This document shows, one piece after another, positions 1 to 5,380 of a DNA stretch of 8,186 nt. How positions within the stretch are numbered: position 1 is the stretch's first letter; the number at the start of each line of letters is the position of its first letter. The notes under the pieces are model-generated. The model did no database searches and was not told the origin of the DNA. It saw only the letters and a program-made list of their open reading frames with translations. The DNA is from Acholeplasmatales bacterium (GTDB lineage Bacteria > Bacillota_I > Bacilli_A > Acholeplasmatales > Anaeroplasmataceae): the NCBI GenBank assembly GCA_900770055.1, contig CAAGJD010000068.1:1-8186 (forward strand), read 5' to 3'. Position numbers and translations under genes: made by a program.

Positions 1-22
1 AAAATAAAAAAATAAAAAAACG

Positions 23-58
23 TTTTCACTCCTTTTTTTCGAATAAATATGATAAAAT
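23..58 (+). promoter_or_regulatory. Weak candidate promoter for hslO
   Basis: A -10-like TATGAT lies at 48-53, with an alternative TAAAAT at 53-58. A poor -35-like TTTCAC at 25-30 stands 17 bases before the first. Either -10 would start transcription at about 60-65, giving a leader of only some 10-14 nt before the ATG at 74. The region is AT-rich enough for such matches to arise by chance, and no heat-shock operator (CIRCE-like inverted repeat) is visible, so this is a tentative call. Confidence 0.3.
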
Positions 59-73
59 CAGCGTGGTGATAAA

Positions 74-937
74 ATGAAAAGCTATTTACAAAAAGCATAT
101 TGCATGAATCAAACTGTTAGAATTTATGCTGCAATAACTACAGACATTGTTAAGCACGCTCAGGATATATTTAATCTTTGGCCAACAAGCTGTGCTGCCC
201 TAGGTAGAACCTTAACTATCGCAGCAATAATGTCTTGTACATATAAAAATGATGATTTCTTAAACATTAAGGTTAATGGCGATGGTCCTATCGGTAGAAT
301 TACTGTTGAATGTCATGATGGAAAGGTAAGGGGTTTTGTTGAAAATCCTGGTGTATATCTATCTTATAACAATGGAAAGCTAAATGTTAAGGATGGTGTA
401 GGGGCTGGTATGATTGAAGTAATCAAGGATCTTCATATGCGTCAGCCATTCTCATCAAACTGTGAAATTATTTCAGGAGAGATTGCTGAAGACTTTACTT
501 ATTATTTTGCTAAATCAGAACAAATTCCTTCTTCTGTTGGTCTTGGTGTAATGTTTGATACTGAATCAAAGGTTAAAGCTGCAGGCGGTTTCCTTATTCA
601 AGTAATGCCTGGCTGTAAGGAAGAATATATTGAAAAGCTTGAAAAAAGACTTAGCACTATTAAATCCTGTTCAGAAATGGTAGATTTAGGCTATTCTGCA
701 GAGGATATCATTAATGAAATTACTGATGGTGATTATCAAATCCTAGAAACAAAAGAGCTTTCTTATGAATGTAATTGCAGTAAAGAAAGATTCGCAAGAG
801 GACTTAAAACATTAGGTAAAGAGACATTAAATGAAATTCTTAATGAAGATAAAAAAGCAGAAATCACATGTAATTTCTGCAATACTAAGTATGTATTTAA
901 TGAAGATGATTTAAAGGATATAATTTTAAATATTTAA
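74..937 (+). CDS. hslO: Hsp33 redox-regulated molecular chaperone
   Basis: Hsp33 is a cytosolic holdase that is inactive when reduced and zinc-bound. Oxidation forms disulfides in its C-terminal zinc centre, and the protein unfolds to bind aggregation-prone clients. The 287-residue length is normal for the family. The N-terminal chaperone core is recognisable, with the GDGPIG motif at residues 69-74 and the usual SGE segment near 134-136. The four zinc cysteines are all present as C233-x-C235 and C266-x-x-C269, so the redox switch should work. The ATG at 74 follows a GGTGAT ribosome site at 65-70. The gene stands alone on the plus strand and its last 12 bases overlap the end of the convergent membrane-protein gene. 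Its terminator appears to lie at 1011-1048, inside that neighbour. Identification is secure. Confidence 0.97.
   Translation: MKSYLQKAYCMNQTVRIYAAITTDIVKHAQDIFNLWPTSCAALGRTLTIAAIMSCTYKNDDFLNIKVNGDGPIGRITVECHDGKVRGFVENPGVYLSYNNGKLNVKDGVGAGMIEVIKDLHMRQPFSSNCEIISGEIAEDFTYYFAKSEQIPSSVGLGVMFDTESKVKAAGGFLIQVMPGCKEEYIEKLEKRLSTIKSCSEMVDLGYSAEDIINEITDGDYQILETKELSYECNCSKERFARGLKTLGKETLNEILNEDKKAEITCNFCNTKYVFNEDDLKDIILNI
851..880 (-). terminator. Intrinsic terminator for the DUF6512 gene, inside hslO
   Basis: Read on the minus strand, GCAGAAAT (880-873) and ATTTCTGC (864-857) form a perfect 8-bp stem. A possible U-G pair closes it around a 6-nt loop, and six Ts follow at 856-851. It begins 45 bases past the stop codon of the minus-strand gene ending at 926. 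On the plus strand the hairpin is followed by AATACT, so it should not stop hslO transcription. The stem spans the hslO codons for C266 and C269. The structure is seen directly; termination is inferred. Confidence 0.75.
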
Positions 938-1405
938 TTCTTTAAAGAAGGCTATATCAGCTGGATAAAAGCTAAATATTTCAATAATAATCAACAAAAT
1001 TATTAATGCGATAACGTTATTTGCACCATCAAATAGCGTTATTTTTTTATATCTATAATATACTACTATTGCTACACATATAAAGAATAATAAAATATTT
1101 ATCCAATCTATATTATAACCAATAATTCCATAGATAGTATAAAAGCCTGATATCATAAAAACAACTGATACTATTATTCCTGCAAGATATGATGATAAAA
1201 TATTTTCTTTATCTTTAGTAATAATGTAATCAAATATCATAAAAATAAGCGTTGGAAAAATAATAAGTTTAGTATGTTCAAATAGACTTTCGTTTGCTGG
1301 AAATATTATTTTAAGTAATTCTATATTAAAATAATCATAAGCAAAATGCGATAATACTCCCATTATGGCTATTACTACAAATGTAACTACGACTTTAGTT
1401 TTCAT
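926..1405 (-). CDS. DUF6512-family five-pass membrane protein
   Basis: The function is unknown. The 159-residue protein is almost wholly hydrophobic, with five predicted membrane segments at about residues 3-21, 46-64, 70-90, 101-118 and 128-146. It carries the sequence PANESLFEHTKL at 36-47 after H20, which resembles the conserved PxNESxWEHxKL block that I associate with DUF6512 integral membrane proteins; the assignment rests on memory of that motif. The conserved His, Asn, Glu and Lys at the membrane surface hint at ion or metal binding, but this is speculation. The ATG at 1405 follows GGTGAT (1415-1410) at 4 bases. The stop overlaps the hslO stop region by 12 bases in convergent orientation. 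Its own promoter lies at 1421-1451 and its predicted terminator at 851-880, inside hslO. Confidence 0.85.
   Translation of the reverse strand: MKTKVVVTFVVIAIMGVLSHFAYDYFNIELLKIIFPANESLFEHTKLIIFPTLIFMIFDYIITKDKENILSSYLAGIIVSVVFMISGFYTIYGIIGYNIDWINILLFFICVAIVVYYRYKKITLFDGANNVIALIILLIIIEIFSFYPADIAFFKELNI
1011..1048 (+). terminator. Intrinsic terminator for hslO, inside the DUF6512 gene
   Basis: ATAACGTTATTTG (1011-1023) pairs with CAAATAGCGTTAT (1030-1042) to give a 13-bp stem with a single U-G pair and a 6-nt loop. T1043-1048 follow directly. It lies 73 bases after the hslO stop. On the minus strand the hairpin is preceded rather than followed by the homopolymer, so it should act in one direction only. 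It covers codons for about residues 119-132 of the DUF6512 protein, in the loop between membrane segments 4 and 5. Confidence 0.85.
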
Positions 1406-1420
1406 TTAAATCACCAATAT

Positions 1421-1451
1421 ATTATATGCTTTAATAATTAGCTTTATTCAA
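1421..1451 (-). promoter_or_regulatory. Promoter for the DUF6512 gene
   Basis: On the minus strand TTGAAT (1451-1446) and a perfect TATAAT (1426-1421) are separated by 19 bases, somewhat longer than the ideal 17. The -35 overlaps the end of the U-tract of the upstream terminator. Transcription would start near 1414, leaving a leader of about 9 nt that barely includes the GGTGAT ribosome site. Confidence 0.5.
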
Positions 1452-1478
1452 AAAAAGAAAAAGAGGCTTTCGCCTCTT
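1450..1478 (-). terminator. Intrinsic terminator after the SPFH gene
   Basis: On the minus strand AAGAGGC (1478-1472), GAAA and GCCTCTT (1467-1461) make a 7-bp stem closed by a GNRA-type tetraloop. A T-rich tract follows (TTTC then seven Ts, 1460-1450). It begins 6 bases after the stop codon at 1485. It would end both SPFH transcripts and any read-through from the alaS operon. Confidence 0.92.
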
Positions 1479-1484
1479 AAGCTT

Positions 1485-2528
1485 TTACGCTCCTGAACCT
1501 GGAGTAGAGCCTGTAGATGTACCACTTTCTTCAGTTCCTGCTAATAAACCACCAATCATTGCGCTTAATGAATCACTAGTTAATACCTCAGGAAGCTTAC
1601 CATCCCATGTATCATAGAAAATAATTGATAATACAATATCAGTACATTCCTCATAAGTTAATGTACCATTCATATTTTCATGTAAAGTACTAATCATGCC
1701 TTCAACCTTTGTAATATAAGCACTTGCAGCATCGCCTGTAGCCTCACCCTCAACCTTAATTGCATAAGCCTGTGCATCAGCTAAAGTTCTTTCAATTTCA
1801 GCCTTATTTGTTGCAGTAATTAATTCTGCCTGAGCCTCAAGTTCAGCTACCTCAATTTTTTGTTCAGCCTCTGCCTTTTGTTGTAGGATTTGTTCAACGT
1901 TTGTACCACCATCAATATCATCAAATGAAACATTTACTAATGTAATATAATAAGTATCATATAGCTTAGCCTTTAAATCCTCTAAAAAATCAAGTCTTGC
2001 TTCCTCTAAGCCTGTAGATAATAATGTAAAAATATTATATTTAATTGTTGAGCTTTGAAGGCTTGCTTTAACAATTGTATTTAATGCTTCTGTTGGAATA
2101 TCATTATTATTTGTTACACGATAAAATTTTCCAGCATCCTCTTTTTTAATCTTATAGATGATAGATAATTCAAATGTTGCATATTGACCATCATTAGTTT
2201 GACCAGTTGTTGAAACTGAAGCACTTCTATTTGCAGTTGATATTTCTGTGATATGCTCAAATAAAGACTTAATATGAACACCCTCACCATAAGTTCCATC
2301 CTGAATACCACCATTTAATTCATCATAAACAATTCCAACCTTATTAGGTCCTACAGTTGTATAAAAGCCAGGTAATAAAATTAATAAGCCTGCTAAACCA
2401 CATAATGTCAATAAATATAGTTTATTGCTTCTTTTTGAACTAGCTTTAACTAAATAAGCTCTAACTCCTATAGCTATGCCTACGCATAATATTATTGTTA
2501 ATAAAATACTTGTCATTAATAATTCCAT
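1485..2528 (-). CDS. SPFH/band-7 (prohibitin-like) membrane protein
   Basis: Band-7 proteins form large membrane-attached oligomers that organise membrane microdomains or scaffold proteases; the specific partner here is unknown. The 347 residues show two hydrophobic segments at about 5-24 and 38-57, then an SPFH domain from about 60 (GPNKVGIVYDELNGG) to 200. An alanine- and glutamate-rich coiled coil follows at about 212-265 (QQKAEAEQKIEVAELEAQAE). The short motif WDGKLPEV at 308-315 recurs in bacterial prohibitin-like proteins. The tail from about 331 is rich in Gly, Ser and Thr and looks disordered. The ATG at 2528 has AAGGAG 10 bases upstream; M5 is a possible alternative. Its own promoter is at 2555-2582 and a terminator follows immediately, so it can be a single-gene unit. 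Confidence 0.9.
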   Translation of the reverse strand: MELLMTSILLTIILCVGIAIGVRAYLVKASSKRSNKLYLLTLCGLAGLLILLPGFYTTVGPNKVGIVYDELNGGIQDGTYGEGVHIKSLFEHITEISTANRSASVSTTGQTNDGQYATFELSIIYKIKKEDAGKFYRVTNNNDIPTEALNTIVKASLQSSTIKYNIFTLLSTGLEEARLDFLEDLKAKLYDTYYITLVNVSFDDIDGGTNVEQILQQKAEAEQKIEVAELEAQAELITATNKAEIERTLADAQAYAIKVEGEATGDAASAYITKVEGMISTLHENMNGTLTYEECTDIVLSIIFYDTWDGKLPEVLTSDSLSAMIGGLLAGTEESGTSTGSTPGSGA

Positions 2529-2554
2529 ATAATCTTTTCTCCTTAAACACTATT

Positions 2555-2582
2555 AATATAGCATAATTTTTTTATCTTTCAA
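2555..2582 (-). promoter_or_regulatory. Extended -10 promoter for the SPFH gene
   Basis: On the minus strand TTGAAA (2582-2577), a 16-base spacer and TATATT (2560-2555) preceded by TGC form an extended -10 promoter. It sits just past the stop of the murI-like gene, with no terminator between, so read-through from the upstream operon is also possible. Transcription would begin near 2548, about 20 nt before the ATG. Confidence 0.75.
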
Positions 2583-2588
2583 CTAAAA

Positions 2589-3116
2589 TTAAAGGTTTTT
2601 ATATGAATCAATAATAAAATTTGCATCAAGTTCAAGAAAATGTGTACATGCCAATATAAGATTTGAATTCCTAGCTATTTTTTGATTTATATCATTAATT
2701 AAATTACTATAATCAAATCTTTTTTCAATTGCAGATATTAATTTACTACCATCAATTAATAAACAATTAGGGTAAATATTTTTTAAATAATTAATTGTTG
2801 ATTTAGAACCAATTATAGCACTATCATTTTTAATATATGGTAAAAATGCGTCAAAAACACCATAAACATTATCAAAAAAAAGCTTTATAAATGGTAGTAC
2901 TATTAAGGATAGTGTATTGCATGCGAAAATGATTTTATCTACATTCTTATCTCTTAAATAGCTACATAAATATAAAGCTCTTTTTAATAAAAATTCTTTA
3001 GACCTTTCTCCATATGGAAAATAGGCTTTATCCATTATTAATATATAATTATCATTATTTAATTTTTTAAGATAATATAATCCGCCAACTCCGGAATCAA
3101 TTAATCCAATTCTCGT
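2589..3116 (-). CDS. murI: Compact glutamate-racemase-like protein, start codon unresolved
   Basis: Glutamate racemase makes D-glutamate for peptidoglycan. The reading frame carries all the hallmark motifs. Counting from 3116, these are IGLIDSGVGG (3-12, with the conserved Asp at 7), PYGERS (34-39 region), ACNT (C66) and ACTH (C157, H159), which supply the two catalytic cysteines. The first motif lies upstream of the first ATG (3035), which would give only 148 residues and lose the N-terminal strand. The frame is open from 3155, but between there and 3036 it has no ATG, GTG, TTG or CTG. Candidates are ACG (3116-3114, chosen arbitrarily), ATT (3110-3108) or AAG (3119-3117). At about 175 residues it is far shorter than the usual 255-275, chiefly after ACTH. 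It could be a compact divergent enzyme, a decaying gene or a sequence error. It overlaps the exonuclease end. Confidence 0.7.
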   Translation of the reverse strand, partial: TRIGLIDSGVGGLYYLKKLNNDNYILIMDKAYFPYGERSKEFLLKRALYLCSYLRDKNVDKIIFACNTLSLIVLPFIKLFFDNVYGVFDAFLPYIKNDSAIIGSKSTINYLKNIYPNCLLIDGSKLISAIEKRFDYSNLINDINQKIARNSNLILACTHFLELDANFIIDSYKNL

Positions 3117-3991
3117 CTTATAACAGCTGCCTTTACTCGATGAATAATATCCTCCTTAAAGGCTTTAAATACCTTATGTGTTACATAACAATCATTAAAG
3201 GCATCATGTATTTGCTCATCATCATTGTCATAATAAAGCTTATAAAGCTTAAAAAGACCTGGGTCGTTTTTTAATTCATAATAATTTTTAATAAGCTGAC
3301 AAAGATTGACAAATCTAGTTTCATTCTTTAAGGATTTTACTTCATTGATATTATATGATTCATTTAGCACTAATATGTCGTTTTTTCCATAAACGACAAT
3401 AACAGGATTAAATTTATCAAGTGCAGCTTTAAAATCCTTATAAAAATCTTTATATTCAATAGCTTTACTAAAAAATTCACTAGTTGTAATACCTAAAAAA
3501 TCCTCAACTCTTTTTGTTAGTGAAGTAGATATTTTTGGTTTAACATAGCTTGAATAGCGAAATAATTCATGATCCTTTTGATTAAATATAATAAAGCCTG
3601 CTTGAATTAATTCAGTGACAAAGCCTTTTCCTTTAAATTTGTAGCTAGGCATTGTCATTTCTAAGTCTAAAAACATTACATTATCTAAATTATTTAAAAA
3701 TTTAGAAAGAGATCTATTTAAATTAACTTTATCGTAATAAATAACTCTATCAAATTTTCCTAATGCTTCTATCCTATAGACAAAGGAAATAACATAGGCA
3801 CTATATTGACCTTTTCTTATAGTGTGTGTATCATCATACTCTAGGTCTATCCAATTGCCTTGATACAAATATCTTTTAAATAAATTCATTTGGCTATTTT
3901 GAAAATAGAAAAATTTTATACATTTATAGCATTCTATTCCAATAATCTTATGATCTAATTCAATCATATGGATTGAACCCCTTATTCGCAT
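3101..3991 (-). CDS. DEDDh 3'-5' exonuclease with unassigned N-terminal domain
   Basis: DEDDh enzymes (DnaQ/RNase T superfamily) remove nucleotides from 3' ends using two metal ions. All three Exo motifs are present: FLDLEM with D109 and E111, NDI with D205, and H262-x4-D267 in HDAFNDCYVTH. The catalytic set is complete, so activity is expected; whether DNA or RNA is the substrate cannot be told. About 100 residues precede the nuclease domain and match nothing I recognise. The start at 3991 has AGGAGG (4005-4000) 8 bases upstream. An in-frame GTG at 4000 overlaps that ribosome site and is rejected; M9 (3967) is possible. It lies 16 bases after trmR, in the same operon. The last codons overlap the start of the murI-like gene and contain a strong AAGGAGG at 3157-3151. 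Confidence 0.88.
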   Translation of the reverse strand: MRIRGSIHMIELDHKIIGIECYKCIKFFYFQNSQMNLFKRYLYQGNWIDLEYDDTHTIRKGQYSAYVISFVYRIEALGKFDRVIYYDKVNLNRSLSKFLNNLDNVMFLDLEMTMPSYKFKGKGFVTELIQAGFIIFNQKDHELFRYSSYVKPKISTSLTKRVEDFLGITTSEFFSKAIEYKDFYKDFKAALDKFNPVIVVYGKNDILVLNESYNINEVKSLKNETRFVNLCQLIKNYYELKNDPGLFKLYKLYYDNDDEQIHDAFNDCYVTHKVFKAFKEDIIHRVKAAVIRRELD

Positions 3992-4007
3992 GATGTACAC
4001 CTCCTTT

Positions 4008-4631
4008 TTATTTTTTTACTGAAACTGCCATTCCATCACCAATATCATAGATTGCTGTATCATAATCCTTATTATCAAGTAAAAAGCTATGAAAGCCTTC
4101 AAGCTTTCTAATAAGACCTCTTACAGATCTAGATTGATTTTGATAATTGTCTTTATCCTCTAAAAGACCATGAAATAGCATATTGTCACATACTACAACA
4201 CCATTTTTTGCTAAAAGTGGTGTATATAAATCAAAAAATTTTGTATATTGAGCCTTTGCAGCGTCAATAAAAATTAAATCAAATTCATTTTCCTTAACAT
4301 CATCAAATGCCTCTAAAGCATCCTTAAAGATAATATGGATTTGGTCATCAAGACCTAATTTAGAAATATTATCCATTGCTATATCATACATTTCTTTATT
4401 TCTTTCAATTGTATAAATAATGCTTCCGCAGGCTTTATTCATTCTAATTGCTGAATAGCCTATTGCTGTACCAATTTCTAATATTTTCTTAGGTCTTTTA
4501 ATTCTAATTATTGCCTCAAGGAAGGAAAGTCCCTCATCAATTATGATAGGGACATTATTATTTTTAGCATATTCCTTAAGTCCAATTTCAAAATCAGAAA
4601 ATTCTAAATTATTCCTTACAACAGCCTTCAT
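4008..4631 (-). CDS. trmR: tRNA 5-hydroxyuridine methyltransferase (YrrM/TrmR family)
   Basis: TrmR uses S-adenosylmethionine to methylate 5-hydroxyuridine at tRNA position 34, giving 5-methoxyuridine. The 207-residue protein shows the class I fold of small O-methyltransferases: the SAM loop LEIGTAIGYSA (51-61), the acidic E76 in TIERN, FIDAAKAQY (121-129) and the metal-site region CDNMLFHGL (148-156). It closely resembles the B. subtilis YrrM sequence as I recall it. The ATG at 4631 has GGTGAG (4647-4642) 10 bases upstream. The frame stays open to 4730 and an upstream start would add a hydrophobic stretch, but that is the Cys-rich tail of the preceding gene read in another frame. The start lies 23 bases inside the DUF1292 gene, suggesting translational coupling. 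Synteny with alaS and ruvX supports trmR over a catechol-type enzyme. Confidence 0.9.
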   Translation of the reverse strand: MKAVVRNNLEFSDFEIGLKEYAKNNNVPIIIDEGLSFLEAIIRIKRPKKILEIGTAIGYSAIRMNKACGSIIYTIERNKEMYDIAMDNISKLGLDDQIHIIFKDALEAFDDVKENEFDLIFIDAAKAQYTKFFDLYTPLLAKNGVVVCDNMLFHGLLEDKDNYQNQSRSVRGLIRKLEGFHSFLLDNKDYDTAIYDIGDGMAVSVKK

Positions 4632-4956
4632 TAGAGTCACACTCACCATCGCATGAACCACCACAGCCAGCACAAGAACCACAAGAACCACCGCAAGCTT
4701 CCATATCATCAAGGCTTTGAGCGTAGTCATTTAATAAATCCTCTAGCATGCTCCACTCTTCCTCTGTTTCAATTAAGCCAAGTCTTCCTGCTTCTCCATC
4801 ATTTGGATCATATGTAGCTGCAGAAACCTCATTAGTGTCTCTTACTTGAAAAACTACATAATCCTTGTTTAGCTTTTCATAGTGATATGTGAATAAAATA
4901 TCACATATAACCTTTGTACCATCATCTTGAAATAAAGTCATTGTTCTATCTTGCAT
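4609..4956 (-). CDS. DUF1292 (YrzB-like) protein with cysteine-rich C-terminal tail
   Basis: Residues 1-83 form a typical DUF1292 domain of unknown function: an N-terminal beta-rich part, FQVRDTNEVSAATYDPNDG (36-54) and an acidic helix ending near 83 (ETEEEWSMLEDLLNDY). Its place directly after ruvX matches yrzB after yrrK in B. subtilis. The tail at 85-115 is odd. It contains cysteines at 88, 92, 95, 98, 102, 106, 112 and 113, set among Gly, Ser and Asp, with no hydrophobic residue after residue 97. That composition suggests metal binding or thiol chemistry, but neither is shown. The ATG at 4956 follows AAGGAGGA (4968-4961), which overlaps the ruvX stop. The 3' end overlaps trmR by 23 bases. 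Confidence 0.92.
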   Translation of the reverse strand: MQDRTMTLFQDDGTKVICDILFTYHYEKLNKDYVVFQVRDTNEVSAATYDPNDGEAGRLGLIETEEEWSMLEDLLNDYAQSLDDMEACGGSCGSCAGCGGSCDGECDSNEGCCKE

Positions 4957-4966
4957 AATATCCTCC

Positions 4967-5380
4967 TTATTTTCTATCTAAATAGCCCTGTAAAATAACT
5001 ACAGCAGCCATTTCATCCTTCTTTTGTTTTCTATCTTTTCTGTTTACATTACCAGAAATCATTGCTTTATTAACAATAATTGTAGTTAATCTTTCATCCT
5101 CTAGGATAACCTTAATATCAGAATTTTCTTCAATTAAGGCTTTAAAGTTTGTTGAAATTTCAGCACGAATACCAGCATCACCATTCATATGCTTAGGATA
5201 ACCTAAAACTACAGTGTTAACCTTCTCCTTTTTACATACTTCAATAGTATATTTAGCTGCAGCCTCATAATCATCATCTGAAAATCTAAATGTATCATAG
5301 GCTCTTGCTAAAAAGCCCAATTCATCAGAAATAGCAACACCTAGTGTCCTACTACCTAAATCTAGTCCTATGTACTTCAT
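4967..5380 (-). CDS. ruvX: RuvX/YqgF-type RNase H-fold nuclease
   Basis: This family has an RNase H-like fold. It has been linked to Holliday-junction resolution and, in E. coli, to 16S rRNA 5'-end maturation, so the role here is a family-level inference. The 137-residue length is typical. Key motifs are GLDLGSRTLGVA (5-16, catalytic D7), LGYPKHMNG (59-67), EDERLTT (94-100) and KDEMAAVVILQ (121-131, acidic D122). The acidic residues expected for metal binding are therefore present. The start ATG shares one base with the alaS stop (TAATG), and a weak AAGGGTG (5397-5391) lies 10 bases upstream inside alaS, which points to coupled translation. Ten bases separate its stop from the DUF1292 gene. 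Confidence 0.96.
   Translation of the reverse strand: MKYIGLDLGSRTLGVAISDELGFLARAYDTFRFSDDDYEAAAKYTIEVCKKEKVNTVVLGYPKHMNGDAGIRAEISTNFKALIEENSDIKVILEDERLTTIIVNKAMISGNVNRKDRKQKKDEMAAVVILQGYLDRK

Noticed and set aside
1..40. Possible terminator from the A-run and T-run flanking 21-33
   Set aside because: The only pairing is A7 with T7 around a 12-base loop, too weak to call, and the window edge hides the context.
2114..2314. A 66-codon open frame on the minus strand
   Set aside because: It lies wholly inside the SPFH gene in another frame, with no ribosome site or recognisable product.
3101..3160. Programmed -1 frameshift joining the exonuclease to the racemase frame
   Set aside because: The frames are in the right relation, but no X-XXY-YYZ slippery heptamer is present in the overlap, and such a fusion would have no known counterpart.
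3992..4000. GTG start at 4000 for the exonuclease
   Set aside because: The codon overlaps the AGGAGG ribosome site that serves the ATG at 3991.
4632..4730. Hydrophobic N-terminal extension of the methyltransferase
   Set aside because: It is the DUF1292 Cys-rich tail read out of frame; the soluble YrrM family does not have such an anchor and a good start with a ribosome site exists at 4631.
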